Shown here one piece after another: positions 25,076 to 32,523 of a stretch of 34,315 nucleotides of DNA (position 1 is the first letter of the stretch; each line of letters begins with the position of its first letter). Source of the DNA: CAYJHC01 sp964370035 (GTDB lineage: Bacteria; Bacillota; Clostridia; Peptostreptococcales; Anaerovoracaceae); the NCBI GenBank assembly GCA_964370035.1, contig CAYJGT010000010.1:1-34315 (forward strand). The letters run 5' to 3'. The notes under the pieces were generated by a model that did no database searches, had not been told where the DNA came from, and saw nothing but the letters and a program-made list of their open reading frames with translations. A program made the position numbers and the translations under genes.

Positions 25076-26596
25076 TTACAAATATAAAACTTCATCTGTA
25101 TAAATATCATTTATTACTTGAACCCATGTTTTTCCTACATTAAGCATAATTTCCTCATTGTAGGTTTCTCCTTCTTCGTTTTTCTTTTCTCTATAAAAAA
25201 CAGTGGGATCATCTAGGCTTGCTCTAGACCAATTTCCTATAAAAACTTTCCCTTTTGTAAAAATCAAACACTGGCCTCCACTAGTTAAGTCAATGTCCAA
25301 CCTTTTTTCATCAAGCATTCCTACACTTACGAACTGTACAATTACATTGGCTGTAGTAATTGGGGTTTCATCCTCAAAATCAACAGCTACTTCTCCATCT
25401 ACCCATCTTGTATATAGCTCATTTTCACTATTATATATATACTCAATTTCTTCACTTATATACGATAAGTTTATTGTGCTACTAGAAGTTTCAGTAGATA
25501 ACAATTCTGCTTCTTTTTTCTTTTCTTCTTCCGAAAGGTTTGTTTTATACCTAGGGTAAGACCGTATAATTTGTGGGGACTTCCATTCAACATTTTTATC
25601 CATAGCATAAATATTATTTAAGTTTGTATACACATTATGGACCCCTGATGGTCTTGCCTCATCTCTCCAAAACATATCATCATCATTTGGGTCTTGATAT
25701 GTGTTTGGATTTACAAAAGGAACAACTCCAGATTTTAAATAGTCATTTGCTTGAGGGCTAACTCCAAACCCAACATGGATTGCCTTAAACTCTCGGGCAA
25801 GATCTACAAAACTATTTCTTACACTTCTAATAGGCGCTACTCTTTCTGGGAATTCACTATAGAATACTCCTTGTAGCCTAGGAATGTTTCCTTCTGCAGG
25901 AAATTCATATACTATATCAGCCTTCGAAATACCTGACTGTGGCCTAGCACCTTCTGCATTATCAATAGAAACTACTATTGGTCTTGCTGGAAGTGAACTT
26001 GTAATAACTTCTCCAGTTAATGGATTAGTCGGTTCACTTGCTACAGAGGTTTCTACTGGTTTCAGTATATCAGAAAGCATTACTATTCCAACACCCGTAC
26101 CAATTAATACTAAGAAAATAGTTATTGAGAGAGTAATTATCACCTTTTTTTTACTTTTACTTTTTTTATTTGCAGTACTACTATGAGAAAAGTCTTCAGC
26201 TTCTATTTCAACAGAATCCTCTACTATACTTGTTGGTTGATCATCTCCCGAAGTAGGAATTGTTGGTTCACTTTCTATTTCACAGTCATTCAAATTTGCA
26301 TCTAAAATAATGCTTTCAACACCATTACTATTAACAGAACTTTTTGCAGAATGGTCATTACTCATACCCTCAGCAAAAGTAGCCTTTTGTGTTACTTTAT
26401 CAGCGACTTCTATATTACTCTTTTTTTTCTTTTTTATCTCATTAAGCAAGCCTTTAGTCATATCAACTTTTTCAATTGTCTGTAGGCTACTTTCTTCAAT
26501 TTGTGGTTCGGTTTTTTTACTTAAGTTATGATTCTCAAGTTCAACTATATCTTTATCCTGATTGGAAGTAGATTGTGAATTAGTTTTATTTGTCAT
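25076..26596 (-). CDS. DUF3048/YerB-family membrane protein with long cytosolic N terminus
   Basis: The 506-residue protein has a hydrophilic, low-complexity N-terminal region (about 1-150) rich in Ser, Glu, Asn and Lys, then one membrane segment (about 152-174) preceded by KKSKSKKK, and a large extracytoplasmic part (about 195-506) matching DUF3048 (RPIVVSIDNAEGARPQSG, YEFPAEGNIPRLQGVF, then GVSPQANDYL). The family role is not known, though members such as YerB are often lipoproteins; this one shows no lipobox and uses a membrane anchor instead. It is first in the run with FHA-FtsW and the PBP, 26 bases apart, hinting at a wall-related role. Promoter at 26632-26660. Confidence 0.85.
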   Translation of the reverse strand: MTNKTNSQSTSNQDKDIVELENHNLSKKTEPQIEESSLQTIEKVDMTKGLLNEIKKKKKSNIEVADKVTQKATFAEGMSNDHSAKSSVNSNGVESIILDANLNDCEIESEPTIPTSGDDQPTSIVEDSVEIEAEDFSHSSTANKKSKSKKKVIITLSITIFLVLIGTGVGIVMLSDILKPVETSVASEPTNPLTGEVITSSLPARPIVVSIDNAEGARPQSGISKADIVYEFPAEGNIPRLQGVFYSEFPERVAPIRSVRNSFVDLAREFKAIHVGFGVSPQANDYLKSGVVPFVNPNTYQDPNDDDMFWRDEARPSGVHNVYTNLNNIYAMDKNVEWKSPQIIRSYPRYKTNLSEEEKKKEAELLSTETSSSTINLSYISEEIEYIYNSENELYTRWVDGEVAVDFEDETPITTANVIVQFVSVGMLDEKRLDIDLTSGGQCLIFTKGKVFIGNWSRASLDDPTVFYREKKNEEGETYNEEIMLNVGKTWVQVINDIYTDEVLYL

Positions 26597-26965
26597 TCAT
26601 TCTCTCCTTAAATATATTCCATCTCCAAATTATTATACTATATTGATAATAATAGTACAAGTTGAACGTATTTTGATTTAACAAATTTATTTCTATATTT
26701 TTGTTTATTTTTCACAAATATATGAACTACTTTCTATGCAACTCAATTTAAACTAGTTCATTTCTTCTTTTCCCTTTCTTTTCTTGTCTATTGTCGTAAA
26801 ATTGCGTTTATGCTCACATTATTATTTCTATTAAAGGTTAGTTTCCATACTATATTACCCTTATTCAAAAAAGCCTTTTAACCCGCAAGAATAGAAAACT
26901 TTCATTTAATCTAATTATTATGTTAAAATAGAACTTAATTAATTTCCAAAAGTAGCGAGGTGAAA
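26597..26965. other. Gene-free divergent intergenic region
   Basis: About 369 AT-rich bases lie between the DUF3048 and cation-exporter genes. The DUF3048 promoter is at the left end. I see no metal riboswitch or convincing operator before the exporter. Confidence 0.5.
26632..26660 (-). promoter_or_regulatory. Promoter of the DUF3048-FtsW-PBP unit
   Basis: On the minus strand TTGTAC (26655-26660) and a perfect TATAAT (26632-26637) are 17 bases apart, about 35 bases before the ATG. Confidence 0.72.
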
Positions 26966-28132
26966 ATGACAAAATTATTATTAAGAATATTTGTTGGAAA
27001 AAAAGAAGACTATTCCAACCCAATAATAAGAAGTAGATGCGGTAAGCTGGCCGGAATAATAGGTATAGTAACTAATCTGTTCCTAGCAACATTTAAGATA
27101 GCAATCGGAATTTTCGCAAATAGCATAGCCATAATTGCCGATGGAATAAATAACATTTCTGATGCTTCTTCTTCAATAATCACATTAGTAGGCTTTAAAC
27201 TATCTGAAGCTCCAGAAGACGAAGGGCACCCCTTTGGACATGCAAGAATTGAGTACATAACCGGTTTAATAGTTTCCTTTCTAGTCCTTTTGGTAGGCGT
27301 ATTGTTATTAAACACTTCAATCGATAAAATACTCAACCCTACTAGCCTAGTTTTTTCTTTTACGGCTATTATAATATTATCACTATCAATAGCTCTTAAA
27401 TTTTGGCAAATGACATTTTATAAAACCATAGGAAAAACAATCGATTCAAAAGCATTAATAGCTACTGCTACTGACAGCAGAAATGATGCAATATCCACAA
27501 TTGCTGTCCTTTTAAGTTTATTAATCTGGAAATTTGCAGAAGTAAATGTAGACGGTTTTTTGGGTGCTTTAGTTGCTTTATTTATTATTTTTTCAGGAAT
27601 AAATCTAATCAAAGAAACTTCTAGCCCTATTTTAGGAGAAGCTCCTCCAAAGGAATTAGTCAAATCAATTCTGGATTTAGCTAAAAGCTATCCTGAAGTA
27701 CTGGGCGTACATGATATAATAATTCACAACTACGGGCATACAAAAGCCTTTGCAACTTTACACGTTGAAGTCGATGGCGAAAAAGATGTTTTTATTACTC
27801 ATGATGTTGTAGATACAATTGAAAATAGAGTTAAATCTGAACTTGGAGTTGAGTGTACAATTCATTTAGATCCAATCAAGTTGAATGATCCCTTGATTTA
27901 TGAACTTCGTGAATTAATTTCGCAACAACTTCTTTTAATAGACGGGGTGTCTGATTTGCACGACTTAAGAATAGTCCCTGGCCCCACCCATACAAAGGTA
28001 ATCTTTGATTTAGTCAGATCTTTTAATTGCAAAGTATCAAAAGAAGATATCTATAAAGTTGTAGAGATGGGAATTCAAGATAAATACCCACATTTTTCTG
28101 TAGTTATTACTTTTGACAACAAGTATATTTAA
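26966..28132 (+). CDS. Cation diffusion facilitator metal exporter
   Basis: The 388-residue protein has about six membrane segments with CDF-family residues: ANSIAIIADGINNISDASSS (metal-site Asp pair in helix 2), HPFGHARIEYI, and the second site around LIATATDSRNDAIS in helix 5. A cytosolic C-terminal domain (about 205-388) follows, with HDIIIHNYGHTKAFATLHVEVD. Such transporters exchange Zn2+, Mn2+ or Fe2+ for protons. The two DxxxD-like sites are HD-type or DD-type by eye; I did not resolve metal specificity. ATG at 26966 has GAGGTGA just upstream; a GTG two codons earlier is less likely. The gene stands alone. Confidence 0.9.
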   Translation: MTKLLLRIFVGKKEDYSNPIIRSRCGKLAGIIGIVTNLFLATFKIAIGIFANSIAIIADGINNISDASSSIITLVGFKLSEAPEDEGHPFGHARIEYITGLIVSFLVLLVGVLLLNTSIDKILNPTSLVFSFTAIIILSLSIALKFWQMTFYKTIGKTIDSKALIATATDSRNDAISTIAVLLSLLIWKFAEVNVDGFLGALVALFIIFSGINLIKETSSPILGEAPPKELVKSILDLAKSYPEVLGVHDIIIHNYGHTKAFATLHVEVDGEKDVFITHDVVDTIENRVKSELGVECTIHLDPIKLNDPLIYELRELISQQLLLIDGVSDLHDLRIVPGPTHTKVIFDLVRSFNCKVSKEDIYKVVEMGIQDKYPHFSVVITFDNKYI

Positions 28133-28506
28133 GAACTCTTTGTTTTTTAAATATTCTCAAATCAATAATACATTCAAAAAGAAAAACTGCACTTGCTTTC
28201 CAAATATATGTTTTTAAATTGTAAAGATAGCGATAAATTAAATAAAAATATCATTGTTATGCAAAAGATTAATTTTCATCATTTATTATAATTATAATCA
28301 CGAACTAAATTCTTAAATTTGTATCATCTACAGAATTATATTGAAAAAGAAAAAAGCGTAGCAACCTTTTCTACTACGCTATTGAACCAATTTTATATGT
28401 TTCTTGTTTCTCTTTTTCTACTAATTTAGATTAAGTTAAATTCTTTTCAAAAACTAAAGAATATATTATTGAAAATAAAAATGAGTTTTATTTTTGTTTT
28501 TAATAA
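28133..28506. other. Gene-free convergent intergenic region
   Basis: Convergent ends of the exporter and the gene at 28507. Apart from the minus-strand terminator at 28346-28380 I see only AT-rich sequence. Confidence 0.5.
28346..28380 (-). terminator. Intrinsic terminator after the duplicated-domain protein gene
   Basis: AGCGTAG (28355-28361) and CTACGCT (28374-28380) form a perfect 7-bp stem; on the minus strand it is followed by TTTTTTC and more T. Confidence 0.85.
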
Positions 28507-29055
28507 TTATCTATTAAGATCCCCTGCAGTTCCTACTGGAACAGCACCATTTATTTCCTCAATAATTTCCGTTGTTTTCTCTAAGTCAAAATAATCGCAA
28601 AGCTCAATGAAATCAATTCCATTTTCTACTAAATCCTTGGCCGCTTCTTTTGCAGCTTCTTGATCTCTTACAAAGCAAATCATTGCATCACAGGCTGGAC
28701 AGTTTAATTCCTCTATTACAGTATCCTTAGTATTTTCTTCTAATAGGATAATTCCATAATTTGAAAGGCTTTCTGCAGCTTCTAATTTTTCCTCTTCTTC
28801 TGGTAGATACTTTGCAGCCTTAAATGAATATTCTTCTCCAAAAGCAGATTGTAATTCCGAAATATGTTCATCAGTAAAAGATCCACATAGGTTATACTCT
28901 TTTATCCCATATTGAGAAAGTATTTCTACTGCCTTTTTCCCCATTTCAGGAGATTCAATCCCTATTATTTTTTCCAAAGAATTCTCTGATTCAAATGTCA
29001 CTATAAAATCTTCCCCTACATTCCACTCAGTTTCAAATATAAATCCAAATTTCAT
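28507..29055 (-). CDS. Small soluble protein with duplicated DUF6506-like domain
   Basis: The 182-residue, acidic, soluble protein opens MKFGFIFE, reminiscent of the DUF6506 family; I cannot confirm this. Two segments resemble each other: about 38-80 (MGKKAVEILSQYGIKEYNL, then CGSF) and about 134-175 (AAKEAAKDLVENGIDFIEL, then CDYF), each an Ala/Glu helix followed by a strand ending in a Leu-Cys. A CPAC motif (119-122) sits between them, so metal or redox chemistry is possible but not shown. The function is unknown. ATG has AGGAGGAG upstream. It has its own promoter (29124-29151) and terminator, and the next gene is an amino-acid permease with a separate terminator, so it appears monocistronic. 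Confidence 0.68.
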   Translation of the reverse strand: MKFGFIFETEWNVGEDFIVTFESENSLEKIIGIESPEMGKKAVEILSQYGIKEYNLCGSFTDEHISELQSAFGEEYSFKAAKYLPEEEEKLEAAESLSNYGIILLEENTKDTVIEELNCPACDAMICFVRDQEAAKEAAKDLVENGIDFIELCDYFDLEKTTEIIEEINGAVPVGTAGDLNR

Positions 29056-29123
29056 AACTCCTCCTTATATCTTTATCTCATTAAAAATTGTACTCGTTCA
29101 TCTCATAGCTTTTCCATAATTAT

Positions 29124-29151
29124 ATTATAAAGCCGCAAATAAATAATGCAA
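29124..29151 (-). promoter_or_regulatory. Promoter of the duplicated-domain protein gene
   Basis: On the minus strand TTGCAT (29146-29151) and a perfect TATAAT (29124-29129) are 16 bases apart, about 70 bases before the ATG. Confidence 0.65.
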
Positions 29152-29313
29152 TATCAATTTGAAATAAAACTATTCTAAATACAACTCATTTCAAAAAATC
29201 TTCGCATACATTTAGAAAACCTATTGAGCAAACACACAAGTTACTTAAGTAATAGTCTTATATATCTAGCTTTTGGTATAGCTGAGTATTTCAATGCTAC
29301 TTCCAAGTTCATA

Positions 29314-29345
29314 CTAAAAGGGTCTATACTTTCGTATAAACCCTT
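29314..29345 (-). terminator. Intrinsic terminator after the amino-acid permease
   Basis: AAGGGTCTATAC (29318-29329) pairs with GTATAAACCCTT (29334-29345). On the minus strand the mismatch is a U-G pair, the loop is GAAA, and TT follows the stem. Together with the promoter above it accounts for the 332-base gap. Confidence 0.75.
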
Positions 29346-29387
29346 AGTTTTATGTTATTCTATTTTATTTTTTAAGTTAAATCTTAA

Positions 29388-30854
29388 TTAGTTTTTCTTT
29401 GGGAAAGCTTCTTCAAATGTCTTTTCTCCACCCGTTAAAACAACCACTTCCCTTGCTTTTCCTGACTTCTTAGCGATAACTCTAACTATCATAGGAACTA
29501 CAAAAGCGGCTACAGCTAAAGAAAATAAGAGCACACCATTTCCAATGAAGAATATTAAAGCTGCAATTTGAATAATTGCACCGTACCAAACTACCCATAT
29601 CATAGGTTTTTTAATTCTTGCTTTTAATGTTGTATCAGGATCATATCCATTAGCTTTAAGTTTACTTCTAAATCTAATTTGGCTAATTAAGATACCAATC
29701 CAAGCAAGTGCTCCTGTAAATCCTGACATTGATAGTAGCACTGAATAAAGGATATCTTCTGCAATAAAACCAACCATAAGTACCATCCACATTGGAATAA
29801 GTGTAAATATGATAGCATTTTTAGGAACTGCTCTTTTGTCTAACTTAGCCAAGAATTTAGGTGCTAGACCCTCTGTAGCTAGTCCGAATAAACATCTTAC
29901 TGTTCCATAGAATCCAGTGTTTGCACAACTGAAAGCCGCGATAAGTACTATACCTGCCAATAATCCAGCTAACAGATCAAGATTATACATTTGCAAAGTA
30001 TCTACAAATATGGAGTTATCCCAGCTTGCTTTTGATGCAGGGAAAATCATAATTAATAAGAATATAGGAACTAAATATAATCCTACAAGACGGTATGTTA
30101 CGCTTCTGCAAGCCTTAGGTACTGAGGTCTCAGGATCTTGTGCTTCAGCTGCAGCAAGTCCAACAATTTCTGTCCCTTGAAAAGTTACAAGAACAGTGGT
30201 CATACCAATCATAACAACTCCCCATCCATAAGGTGTCAAGTTTTCAAATAAATCGCCAGTTCCTCCAAAGTTAACTGTTGTACCTAGGAAACCATCGCTT
30301 CCCCATAGCCCAATCCAAATTCCGAAAGCTGCAACGATAAATATCAAAATAGTAATAACCTTAATAATTGCTAATGTACTCTCAACTTTCGCGAATATGT
30401 CTACTGTAAATAAGTTGATGACAGTAAGTAGAGCTAAAGCTCCTATTGAGTATGCCATAAGATTTCCTGGGAAGAATGCATTTATTACAATTCCAGCAGC
30501 GATTGCTTCTGATGGTACATAACAAACCCAGTTAAACCAAAAAGCCCAACCGAATCCGGTGGAGAGGACATCTCCAGTAAATTCATTGGTATATGATACA
30601 AAAGACCCCTTACGAGGTAGATTAACTAATAATTCCGCATATGCTACCATTACAGAATACACAACAACTCCAACTAAAATAAACGCAATAATCATCGCAG
30701 GACCCATATCCGCCATCATTCCTCCTACTCCTAGGAAGTAGCAAGAGCCGATTACTCCGCCAAGCCCAATAAATGTAACTTGCCAACCTTTAATACCACG
30801 TTTCAGTTCCGTTGGTTCGCCTTGCGAACTTACGTTTACATTTTTTTCATCCAT
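29388..30854 (-). CDS. APC-superfamily amino-acid permease
   Basis: The 488-residue transporter has about 12 membrane segments. The start of helix 1, KGWQVTFIGLGGVIGSCYFLG, carries the unwound Gly-rich substrate site typical of the amino-acid/polyamine/organocation superfamily; GSFVSYTNEF and the later FQGTEIVGLAAAEAQDPE (helix 6 and following loop) also fit. It would bring amino acids in, with protons or by exchange; substrate is not predictable. ATG has AAGGAG at six bases, a promoter lies at 30918-30945, and a terminator follows. With the racemase it fits amino-acid fermentation, but the two genes are far apart. Confidence 0.88.
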   Translation of the reverse strand: MDEKNVNVSSQGEPTELKRGIKGWQVTFIGLGGVIGSCYFLGVGGMMADMGPAMIIAFILVGVVVYSVMVAYAELLVNLPRKGSFVSYTNEFTGDVLSTGFGWAFWFNWVCYVPSEAIAAGIVINAFFPGNLMAYSIGALALLTVINLFTVDIFAKVESTLAIIKVITILIFIVAAFGIWIGLWGSDGFLGTTVNFGGTGDLFENLTPYGWGVVMIGMTTVLVTFQGTEIVGLAAAEAQDPETSVPKACRSVTYRLVGLYLVPIFLLIMIFPASKASWDNSIFVDTLQMYNLDLLAGLLAGIVLIAAFSCANTGFYGTVRCLFGLATEGLAPKFLAKLDKRAVPKNAIIFTLIPMWMVLMVGFIAEDILYSVLLSMSGFTGALAWIGILISQIRFRSKLKANGYDPDTTLKARIKKPMIWVVWYGAIIQIAALIFFIGNGVLLFSLAVAAFVVPMIVRVIAKKSGKAREVVVLTGGEKTFEEAFPKKN

Positions 30855-30917
30855 AAGTTTCTCCTTTTTCTCTTTATAAAATAAAATAACAAAGCTAAAA
30901 ATTTAATGATATATCCA

Positions 30918-30945
30918 ATTTTATCACAAGTGAAAATCAAGTCAA
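30918..30945 (-). promoter_or_regulatory. Promoter of the amino-acid permease
   Basis: On the minus strand TTGACT (30940-30945) and TAAAAT (30918-30923), preceded by TGA, are 16 bases apart, about 65 bases before the ATG. Confidence 0.6.
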
Positions 30946-31128
30946 TAAAACCCAGCAATGTCAAAAAACACTTATTTGCTTTGGCATACTGAAAAACAAA
31001 CAAATTTGCTTATTGTTAATTGTTTCACGTTTACAGTTTTTATTAATTTCACTTCGTTTTTTCATGTCTTATATTTTTTTGTGTTTTTTTACGTTTTTTT
31101 TATTTATTTTTTGTAAATTTACAGTATT

Positions 31129-31198
31129 AACTCTAATTTTTGCACAATGACTATGTGCTAACGTATCAACATGCTTTGATATATATCATTTTAGAGTT
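31129..31198 (+). other. Candidate branched-hairpin RNA element
   Basis: An outer 8-bp stem, AACTCTAA (31129-31136) with TTAGAGTT (31191-31198), encloses two hairpins: GCACA/TGTGC (31142-31158) and TATCAA/TTGATA (31164-31181). T-rich sequence follows on the plus strand. This is a manual fold in AT-rich DNA and could be chance. Strand is uncertain. Confidence 0.3.
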
Positions 31199-31373
31199 TT
31201 TTAATTTTTTGCCATTTCTTTAATTTCGCCTTAATATTTTTATCAATTTTGAGAAAAAACTAATTTTGCCTTTTGTTGTTACCATTATCACCATCTTGTA
31301 GCTGCAACTCTTAGCCTTCGTGCAAAGCGTTACTTACACTTATTTCCAAAAAATTATTGTCCAAAATATAACC

Positions 31374-31415
31374 AAAAAAAATAGTAGTTAAGACTTTCTC
31401 TTATCTACTATTTTA
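31374..31415 (-). terminator. Intrinsic terminator after recR
   Basis: Long inverted repeat: AAAATAGTAG then TAAGA pairs with TCTTA then CTACTATTTT around CTTTC, with one mismatch. On the minus strand a run of T follows. It closes the dnaX-ybaB-recR transcript. Confidence 0.85.
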
Positions 31416-31521
31416 ATATTTCTGCTTATATTCTTCATTAAGAATATGTAACAAAGGTTTTTACCCCTGTTATTTTTATTCATATATATTTGTTTCTATT
31501 AACCCAAAGTAATAGGTAATT

Positions 31522-32121
31522 CTACAAAGTTCTTCTACCCTCTACAGCTTTAAGAAGAGTGATTTCATCTACATATTCTAGGTCTCCTCCAACTGGTATT
31601 CCATGAGCTATTCTTGTAACTTGTATTCCAGAAGGTTTAATCAACTTTGAAATGTACATTGCAGTAGCCTCCCCTTCAATATTAGGATTGGTTGCCACAA
31701 TTACTTCTTCCACTTTGCTATTTTGAAGTCTAACAATAAGGCTTCTAAGGTTGATATCATCTGGTCCAACCCCATCCATAGGGGAAATAACACCATGAAG
31801 AACATGATATGTTCCCTTAAATTCTTTAATTTTTTCCATAGCAAAAACATCCTTAGGATATTCTACAACACATATCATGGTTTTATCTCTTTTATCATCT
31901 TCACATATTTTACAAGGATCCTCGTCTGTTAAATTTCCGCAATGAGAGCAATATTTCATTGTTGCTTTCGCCTGTGTAATTGAATTAGATAGCATTTCTG
32001 CCTCTTCTTGTTCTAATGATAAAATATAAAAGGCTAATCTCTCAGCACTTTTCATTCCTATCCCTGGTAACTTTGATAATTCATTTATCAATTTTGCTAA
32101 TGGACGACTATAATTTTTCAT
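31522..32121 (-). CDS. recR: Recombination protein RecR
   Basis: The 199-residue protein is the standard RecR length. It has an N-terminal helix-hairpin-helix (LSKLPGIGMKSAERLAF), a four-cysteine zinc motif (CSHCGNLTDEDPCKIC), and a Toprim domain (about 80-175) with VEYPKDVFAMEK and NPNIEGEATAMYI, ending in RIAHGIPVGGDLEYVDEITL. RecR acts with RecO and RecF to load RecA at gaps. It starts 11 bases after the ybaB stop with GAGGG upstream. The order dnaX-ybaB-recR is conserved across bacteria. Confidence 0.97.
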   Translation of the reverse strand: MKNYSRPLAKLINELSKLPGIGMKSAERLAFYILSLEQEEAEMLSNSITQAKATMKYCSHCGNLTDEDPCKICEDDKRDKTMICVVEYPKDVFAMEKIKEFKGTYHVLHGVISPMDGVGPDDINLRSLIVRLQNSKVEEVIVATNPNIEGEATAMYISKLIKPSGIQVTRIAHGIPVGGDLEYVDEITLLKAVEGRRTL

Positions 32122-32132
32122 AAATCCCTCTA

Positions 32133-32489
32133 TTATAATAAACCTGGAGGTAATCCTAGTCCTGCTGTTACTTTGCTCATTTCTTCTTGTGACTTTTCTT
32201 CCATTTCTCTCAAAGCTTCATTTGTTGCACTAATTATTAGGTCTTGAAGCATTTCAATATCATCCGGATCAACTATTTCAGGTTTTAACTCAATACTCTT
32301 TAGTTCCTTATCCCCAGTAACTGTTACCGTTACTGCACCACCACCTGCTGACGCAGAGGTTTCCATTTTAGACACTTCATTTTGTGCCTCTTCCATTTTT
32401 CTTTGCATTGCTTGCATTTGCTGCATTTGGTCTTTCATATTTGGTGCTGCTGCCTTTGGTTTTTTTCCTGCTCTCATTCCTTTTCCCAT
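32133..32489 (-). CDS. ybaB: YbaB/EbfC-family nucleoid-associated protein
   Basis: The 118-residue protein matches the YbaB/EbfC family, small DNA-binding dimers: a Lys-rich start, the helix MKDQMQQMQAMQRKMEEAQNE, the strands VTVTVTGDKELKSIELKPEIVD, and EMLQDLIISATNEAL, ending in a Gly/Leu-rich tail (GLGLPPGLL). It may influence nucleoid structure and gene expression; a specific target is not known. It lies between dnaX and recR, starts with AAGGAG upstream, and is probably co-transcribed with both. Confidence 0.94.
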   Translation of the reverse strand: MGKGMRAGKKPKAAAPNMKDQMQQMQAMQRKMEEAQNEVSKMETSASAGGGAVTVTVTGDKELKSIELKPEIVDPDDIEMLQDLIISATNEALREMEEKSQEEMSKVTAGLGLPPGLL

Positions 32490-32523
32490 TTTAATTCTCC
32501 TTTTTCTAACCTATTAATGCTCA

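Larger units (their letters stand above)
30855..31521. other. 667-base gene-free region before the permease
   Basis: This is the longest gene-free stretch in the window. It contains the permease promoter (30918-30945), a possible branched-hairpin element (31129-31198), a less AT-rich patch near 31285-31335, and the recR terminator (31374-31415). I see no protein gene and no riboswitch family I can name. Poly-T and poly-A stretches dominate the middle. Confidence 0.6.
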
